Assembly (NCBI GenBank): GCA_900539665.1
Contig: UQCV01000022.1
Span: 1 to 31,593 of the forward strand
Direction of reading: 5' to 3'
DNA: 31,593 nt
From: an uncultured Succinivibrionaceae bacterium
GTDB lineage: Bacteria > Pseudomonadota > Gammaproteobacteria > Enterobacterales > Succinivibrionaceae
The notes below the pieces were generated by a model that was given only the letters and a program-made list of their open reading frames with translations, searched no databases and was not told the origin of the DNA. This document shows positions 27,297 to 31,593 of the stretch, piece by piece. The stretch's first letter is position 1. The number at the start of each line of letters is the position of its first letter. The position numbers and the translations under genes were made by a program.

Positions 27297-27324
27297 AAAG
27301 CCCGCCCTTTTTGAGGCGGGCTTT
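27297..27324 (+). terminator. Strong GC-rich terminator of the 243-residue gene
   Basis: AAAGCCCGCC pairs exactly with GGCGGGCTTT across an 8-nt loop, 43 bp past the stop codon. The T-run is short (CTTTAT), but the A- and T-ended stem is the usual bidirectional terminator layout. Confidence 0.8.
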
Positions 27325-27579
27325 ATCGTTAATAAAAACAAATACTTACCTCAAATAAGACCACACCTATCTATTATCGCCCCATAAGCGCCACAAGCTC
27401 CATAAACGCCATTATCACGCCCTAAGTGACTTAAGACCAAATTATAGACACCATCGCGTAAAACCTTATTTTAAGCCTCAAACCACTTGCTATACCCAAT
27501 AGCAGCTCTTGCTAAAGCGTTTAACCTCTATTTATTGCTCCTAGCGCTCTTTTGCTCTTTAATAGATGCCATTGTAATA

Positions 27580-28374
27580 GAGTCCATATAATTGGTGGAA
27601 ATTTAAAAATTGGGCCACGCCCCAGTAAACCTTGCAAAATATTTAATGCAAACATTCATATTTACATAAGGAAAGGAAAATAGCCCAGAGGCTAATCTTC
27701 CACTAGAACTAGACAAAGTTAAAGATCTATTATTTTGTCAAGGAGATACGGAAAATAGCACAGCTGTTAAACGCAGTGTTAGCTAAGATTCTAAAGGCGG
27801 AAGCAACTGAACAAATTGGCGCAGAATCCTATAAGAGAAGCGATAATCGCACCACTCAACGAAATGGATATAGAACCCGTGAGTACCCCACTAGACTTGG
27901 TATTTTTAAGTTGCCCATTCCTAAGCTTCGTGACGGTACTTTATCTGATAAACATAGAATTCATTTAAGGCTGCCACTAAGAGATATGTTAAACGCTCCA
28001 TCCGAGGAAGAAGCAAAGAGGCGCAAGGATCTTATTGTTAAAAATCATCCTGGGAAGCCATTCCCCAAGCCATGAATTGCTTGGAGAATGGGTTTCATGA
28101 GGCGGGTGTGGTTTATGGGTTAACCTGCACATCAAAAATCAAGATGCGTACCTCTAGCATTATAGAGCGCCTAAATGAAGAAATAAGGCGCAACGAAAGA
28201 GTTATTAGCATATACCCCAATGAAGAAAGCATAGAGCGCTTGAACGGAGCTTTACAAAAGGAAATCAATGATGATTGGATATCTAGAAAATATATCAACA
28301 TGGATTTATAGCAACAAATAGCGGTGGATTAGATATTTTACAAGAAAACTAAATTACACCAACAATATGGACTT
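27580..28374 (+). mobile_element. Internally deleted IS256-family element with both ends
   Basis: The left end, GAGTCCATATAATTGGTG at 27580, is the same as the left end of the second copy at 31249. A matching inverted right end lies at 28351-28374 (AAATTACACC...TATGGACTT). The span of about 795 bp is much shorter than a full IS256-type element, because the middle of the transposase gene is missing. No target-site duplication is seen at the flanks. Such a deleted copy with ends could still be moved by a transposase supplied elsewhere. Confidence 0.8.
27680..28311 (+). pseudogene. Remnant IS256-family (Mutator-type) transposase
   Basis: The beginning aligns with the intact copy at 31350 but the start codon is ATA, and an extra base near 27750 shifts the frame. 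Recognisable N-terminal text (LKAEATEQIGAESYKRSDNRTTQRNGYRTRE, ending IPKLRDGT) is then joined to the C-terminal part (APSEEEAKRRKDLIVKNHPG, and after another frame change SSIIERLNEEIRRNERVISIYPNEESIERLNGAL). The central segment holding the catalytic aspartates is absent. The gene is non-functional. Confidence 0.88.
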
Positions 28375-29605
28375 GACTTTGACTTTTACAAAAAGGGATT
28401 AGTTTGAGGCTTTTAAACCAAACGCCTTTACCGCAGCCTAAATTTCCTTGTACGAACACATCCTAAAATTTTTTAGCTCAAACTTATTACAGCAACCACG
28501 CCATTTTATTACAAAAAGGCCAAATCGCCAATTTTACGCATTCAAAGCACCACGAAAGGGGAAATACCACGATTATATAAAACACCAAAAATTGAGCGTT
28601 TTTAGATATTAATGAAAAACCTGCCCAAAGCACAAACAACTTAAATTAAAATTGCCTTTACATCGTTTTCTAAGCCTCGTTGCCCCAGAAGAACTATAGC
28701 TTCAAAGCCAAGCATAAAAACAACTATCAATTTATCATTAGGCGTTTTCAAATAACGTACATGAAAGCCACTTACATTTGTAAATAACGGCCATTTTTAA
28801 ATTTATCCTATCTGATTAATACTGCGTATAAGCTCGTGATTAATGATTTTTTTGACCGTTTTTTACTCCAAAGAGACACACCCCATGTAAACACGCCAAA
28901 CACTTTATAAATAAAGGCTTTTAAACTATGAACACGCCATTAATCATGCTTTTTATCTATTTTTATTCTTTTTGAATAAGAATTCAATTTTATTTAAATA
29001 AAATCTTTAATTTAATTGAAACAAAAGTACAGTTTATAAATTCTTATTCAATTTTTTTAAAATACGATTTTGAATAAGAAATAAATTTCCTTATTCAAGT
29101 TTAAATAAGAAGCATGCCATAAACGGCTCTGCTTATTTAAATATAAGTGTGACTTTTTCGATTAATGAGAGCTGGATTTATTTTTCCTTTAGGGGATTTG
29201 TCGCCCCACATGAGAGGTCTAAACTCCTCTATTACACTCGCAGATCCTAGTGTAAATATATATGTAAATTACCGTGTAATTACAATTTTATATATAAATA
29301 ACACTGGATTACTCTAGGTGCTGCACCCTACTAAAGCCCCTATACTTTGCTCCCCTCAAACCACATAAACACTTACCATCTCTTCGTGCTGTCTATAGAC
29401 ATATCCTTTGTCTTGGGCCTTGATACCACCCAACTCTCTCTGCTGCTTTTCGTATATCCTAAGTCCCTTCTAAAACGCGTCAGGATAGGTTTATAGCACT
29501 CCTACCACCTTTTCCCCACCAAGAGCACCTTACTCTCATTACCCTTCATCTAGAAGCTCCTGGAGCTCTTTATCATTTCATTTATTAAGCTTGAATTCCC
29601 CTAAA
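28375..29605. other. Gene-free AT-rich interval with repeated dyads
   Basis: About 1.2 kb with no supported gene on either strand. The notable structure is the alternating repeat cluster at 28972-29098, listed separately. A small hairpin GGGGATTTGTCGCCCC lies near 29193-29208. Confidence 0.45.
28972..29098. repeat. Four alternating copies of TTGAATAAGAA
   Basis: TTGAATAAGAA at 28972-28982, its complement TTCTTATTCAA at 29041-29051, the forward form again at 29070-29080, and CTTATTCAA at 29090-29098. The second and third copies form an 11-bp dyad. They lie in very AT-rich DNA with no gene nearby. Possible protein-binding sites or remnants of a replication or transposition end. Confidence 0.5.
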
Positions 29606-29636
29606 CAAAAAGGCCGAAACTATAGAGTTTCGACCT
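29606..29636 (-). terminator. Second (backup) hairpin after the zapC-like gene
   Basis: 11-bp stem with one mismatch (29611-29621 with 29626-29636) and a 4-nt loop, followed on the minus strand by UUUU. It stands directly behind the stronger terminator at 29638-29662. Confidence 0.6.
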
Positions 29637-29637
29637 C

Positions 29638-29662
29638 AAAAAAAAGCCCCTCAAAGAGGGGC
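29638..29662 (-). terminator. Primary terminator of the zapC-like gene
   Basis: GCCCCTC/GAGGGGC stem with a 3-nt loop, followed on the minus strand by eight U from the A-run 29638-29645; 16 bp past the stop codon. Confidence 0.9.
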
Positions 29663-29677
29663 GTAAAGCAACTTAGC

Positions 29678-30292
29678 CTAAGCTATATTGAGAGTTTGTA
29701 TAAGTTCTTTATTAAGGCAACGCATTGGAATGGTTCGGCTGTTACTTACTCTAATAATAGAGCCTACGTTTAAATAGCCTCCAACATTGTCAAGCCTTAC
29801 CTGCTCATTAGAAATAAGCATGGCGTAACAATCCTTTTCGTTTGCATCAATAATTAAAAATGTAGCTTCCTGATTATGACCATTTACTTGATGAGTAGTC
29901 ACCAAAGTTACTACTTCGCCTTGACTTGGTCTTGCTTTTATATCAGGACACTTGAAATACCTGTCACTTAACGGGCTTTCTTTATGAAAACGGCTGATGG
30001 CGGTAGCATTTAAAGCCATTAAATACTTTAATTTCTCATCCATGTTAAAGTCAGACAAGCAATACAAGTAGTTTTCAAATGCTTCAACGTCATCTTTCGA
30101 AAATCCAATCTTCCCTTCTATTTCGGTAATCCCTACGCAGTCTTTGCTGCCATACCAACTAGGACCAGAAAAGAAAGAAGCATCCTCAGTCCCACGCACA
30201 CGTGCTACAAAGTAAATTTTAAGCAAGTCATTTTGCCGGTCGTAACCCCAAAGCCAACGTTCAGGATTGACTAATTCCATTACATTTTCCAT
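29678..30292 (-). CDS. zapC: ZapC-like cell division (FtsZ-associated) protein
   Basis: 204-residue cytoplasmic protein. The pattern follows ZapC of Vibrio/E. coli: an N-terminal tryptophan motif (NPERWLWGYDRQNDLLKIYF), a middle segment FSKDDVEAFENYLYCL, the hallmark LNATAISRFHKE, and a C-terminal two-strand region (ATFLIIDANEKDCYAMLISNEQVRL) ending VGSIIRVSNSRTIPM. ZapC binds FtsZ and promotes bundling in the Z-ring; it is confined to Gammaproteobacteria. It is about 25 residues longer than E. coli ZapC because of inserts around 35-55 (DASFFSGPSWYGSKDCVG). AAGG stands 8 bases before the first of two in-frame ATGs. It is monocistronic with tandem terminators. The match is by eye. Confidence 0.72.
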   Translation of the reverse strand: MENVMELVNPERWLWGYDRQNDLLKIYFVARVRGTEDASFFSGPSWYGSKDCVGITEIEGKIGFSKDDVEAFENYLYCLSDFNMDEKLKYLMALNATAISRFHKESPLSDRYFKCPDIKARPSQGEVVTLVTTHQVNGHNQEATFLIIDANEKDCYAMLISNEQVRLDNVGGYLNVGSIIRVSNSRTIPMRCLNKELIQTLNIA

Positions 30293-31248
30293 TACGTTTG
30301 CCTTATGTCGAAATTACAAAACACCAAAATCGCTTGTTCAGTTTTTAAAATCTACTTAATTGTTAAAAATCGAGAATTAAGAATGACTGAAAATAAACGA
30401 AACATGTGCAGAGTTTAATTTGTAAATTTTAAATAAGCAACAAGGATTAATAAAATTATTTAAATTAACTTTCAATTCATGATTTATGTCACTTATTACA
30501 TGTAGTTTTAATTAACTATTTCGAATTTATTATAAAAACAACTTAATTATCGACCGCTTGCATTAATCTACACTATTAAATAGTTTTTGATTAATTAGCT
30601 CTTTCCCCAAACTATATTCCTTTAAGCTGACATGCCTTTACCTGCGCTCTTTTTTAGGTTTGAGGAAGCCCAAATCCCCTAGTTATCTCCTTTTCGCATC
30701 TTTTTTAAGTTTAAGGCTAAAAGCCACTTCAAATCCGCCTTAATTCCCTACTGTAAGGCCTAGTTCTTTACCATAAAGCGCGCCTCAATTTTTCCTAAAA
30801 TTAAATTTTGCTGGCTTTTTAGAAGCCAAAACAGCAAAACCATCTACCGCAAATAATGCTAAATTTTACGTAACTTACCCTAAAAAATTCTGTTACCTTT
30901 CATGGATTGATTTTTAAAACCGCCCTTTCCCGCTTTCCTTTAGGAGCACGTTCATCCTAAAAACACGAACCTAAAATTTCGCAAACCAATTTCTCCTGTA
31001 CGAACATGTACGAATATTTCCAAATTTTTTAATCGTTTTTATTTCCCATGATTTACGCCCTTTGTTGTTTTGCCGGGAAACATTTTTGAGGGCCTTATTC
31101 TTCGTTTTACCGTTTCGACCAGATTTCTTGCCCTGCTTTATCCTCGTTTACTTGCACTCATTTTTAGTAACCAACTAAACTTTTTAACTAGACGCAAAGG
31201 CCAAATCTGGTAACCAATAAAGCTCAAACAAAGCTCAAATTAACGATT
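30293..31248. other. Gene-free interval upstream of zapC
   Basis: About 950 bp of AT-rich sequence without a supported gene. It carries the zapC promoter region near 30300-30600, where runs of TTAATT are dense. Ends at the left end of the second IS256-family copy. Confidence 0.45.
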
Positions 31249-31593
31249 GAGTCCATATAATTGGTGTAAATTTAAAAAATTGGGCCACGCCCCAGTAAAC
31301 CTTGTAAAATATTAATTACCAACATTCATATTTATATAAGGAAAGGGAAATGGCCCAACAAGCTAATCTTACACTAGAACTAGACAAAGTTAAAGATCTA
31401 TTATTATGCCAAGGAGATACGGGAGTAGCGCAGCTGTTAAACGCAGTGTTAGATCAGATTCTAAAGGCGGAAGCAACTGAACAAATTGGCGCAGAATCCT
31501 ATAAGAGAAGCGATAATCGCACCACTCAACGAAATGGGTATAGAACCCGTGAGTTCACCACTAGACTTGGGGTTCTTGAGTTGCACATTCCTA
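31249..31593 (+). mobile_element. IS256-family element, second copy, left part only
   Basis: Starts with the same terminal GAGTCCATATAATTGGTG as the deleted copy at 27580 and matches it at roughly nine bases in ten over the whole visible length. It is cut by the window end. It appears intact so far. Confidence 0.85.
31350..31593 (+). CDS. IS256-family transposase, N-terminal fragment cut by the window end
   Basis: 81 codons are visible from ATG at 31350 (A/G-rich AAGGAAAGGG immediately upstream) with no stop. The translation (MAQQANLTLELDKVKDLLL, GVAQLLNAVLDQILKAEATEQIG, NGYRTREFTTRLGVLELHIP) follows the N-terminal DNA-binding region of Mutator/IS256 transposases, which cut and paste DNA with a DDE active site located further downstream. 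Unlike the copy at 27680 the start codon and frame are intact, so this may be the active source element. Confidence 0.9.
   Translation, partial: MAQQANLTLELDKVKDLLLCQGDTGVAQLLNAVLDQILKAEATEQIGAESYKRSDNRTTQRNGYRTREFTTRLGVLELHIP

Noticed and set aside
20246..31593. Search for a second copy of the tRNA-Pro 3' end as an attachment repeat
   Set aside because: No repeat of the T-arm/acceptor sequence was found downstream, so no attachment site is claimed.

Overview
The window looks like chromosomal DNA of an AT-rich gammaproteobacterium. ZapC-like, DolP-like, MepA, a DauA-like SulP carrier, an MshA-like pilin and proM-like tRNAs all point to Gammaproteobacteria. Rubrerythrin points to an anaerobic or microaerobic life. 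The mixture suggests Aeromonadales/Succinivibrionaceae, but that placement is an inference from gene content.

Layout: 1-3900 holds a SulP/STAS anion transporter and an unrecognised 262-residue protein, bracketed by two inverted copies of a 58-bp palindromic element resembling an IS200/IS605 end. 3976-8459 holds a DUF1189 membrane protein, divergent mepA, and a probable dolP / 242-residue gene pair. 8672-11382 holds a Sel1-repeat lipoprotein and a small exported protein. 12298-16190 holds a methyl-accepting chemotaxis protein, a small gene with an occluded ribosome binding site, and an exported protein that looks like a free-standing relative of the chemoreceptor's sensor domain. 17028-18906 holds a type IV pilin-like protein and rubrerythrin. 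At 19683-19860 are two identical tandem tRNA-Pro(TGG) genes with a strong promoter and terminator.

The accessory part starts after the tRNAs. A minus-strand two-gene operon (25055 to 20246) encodes a large McrB-like AAA+ protein with a long unrecognised N-terminal region and coiled coil, followed by a DUF2357/PD-(D/E)XK nuclease. This is a type IV restriction-like (McrBC-type) defence module and the best candidate for an interesting system. Further on are an unrecognised 243-residue cytoplasmic protein with its own promoter and terminator, an internally deleted IS256-family element, about 1.2 kb of AT-rich non-coding DNA with repeated dyads, a zapC-like division gene, and the start of a second, intact-looking IS256-family copy that runs off the end.

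Housekeeping genes are mostly monocistronic on the minus strand, each followed by a clear intrinsic terminator. The long gene-poor intervals, IS remnants and restriction-like operon beside duplicated tRNA genes mark 19.9-31.6 kb as an accessory region. Family calls rest on motifs read by eye; no database search was run.
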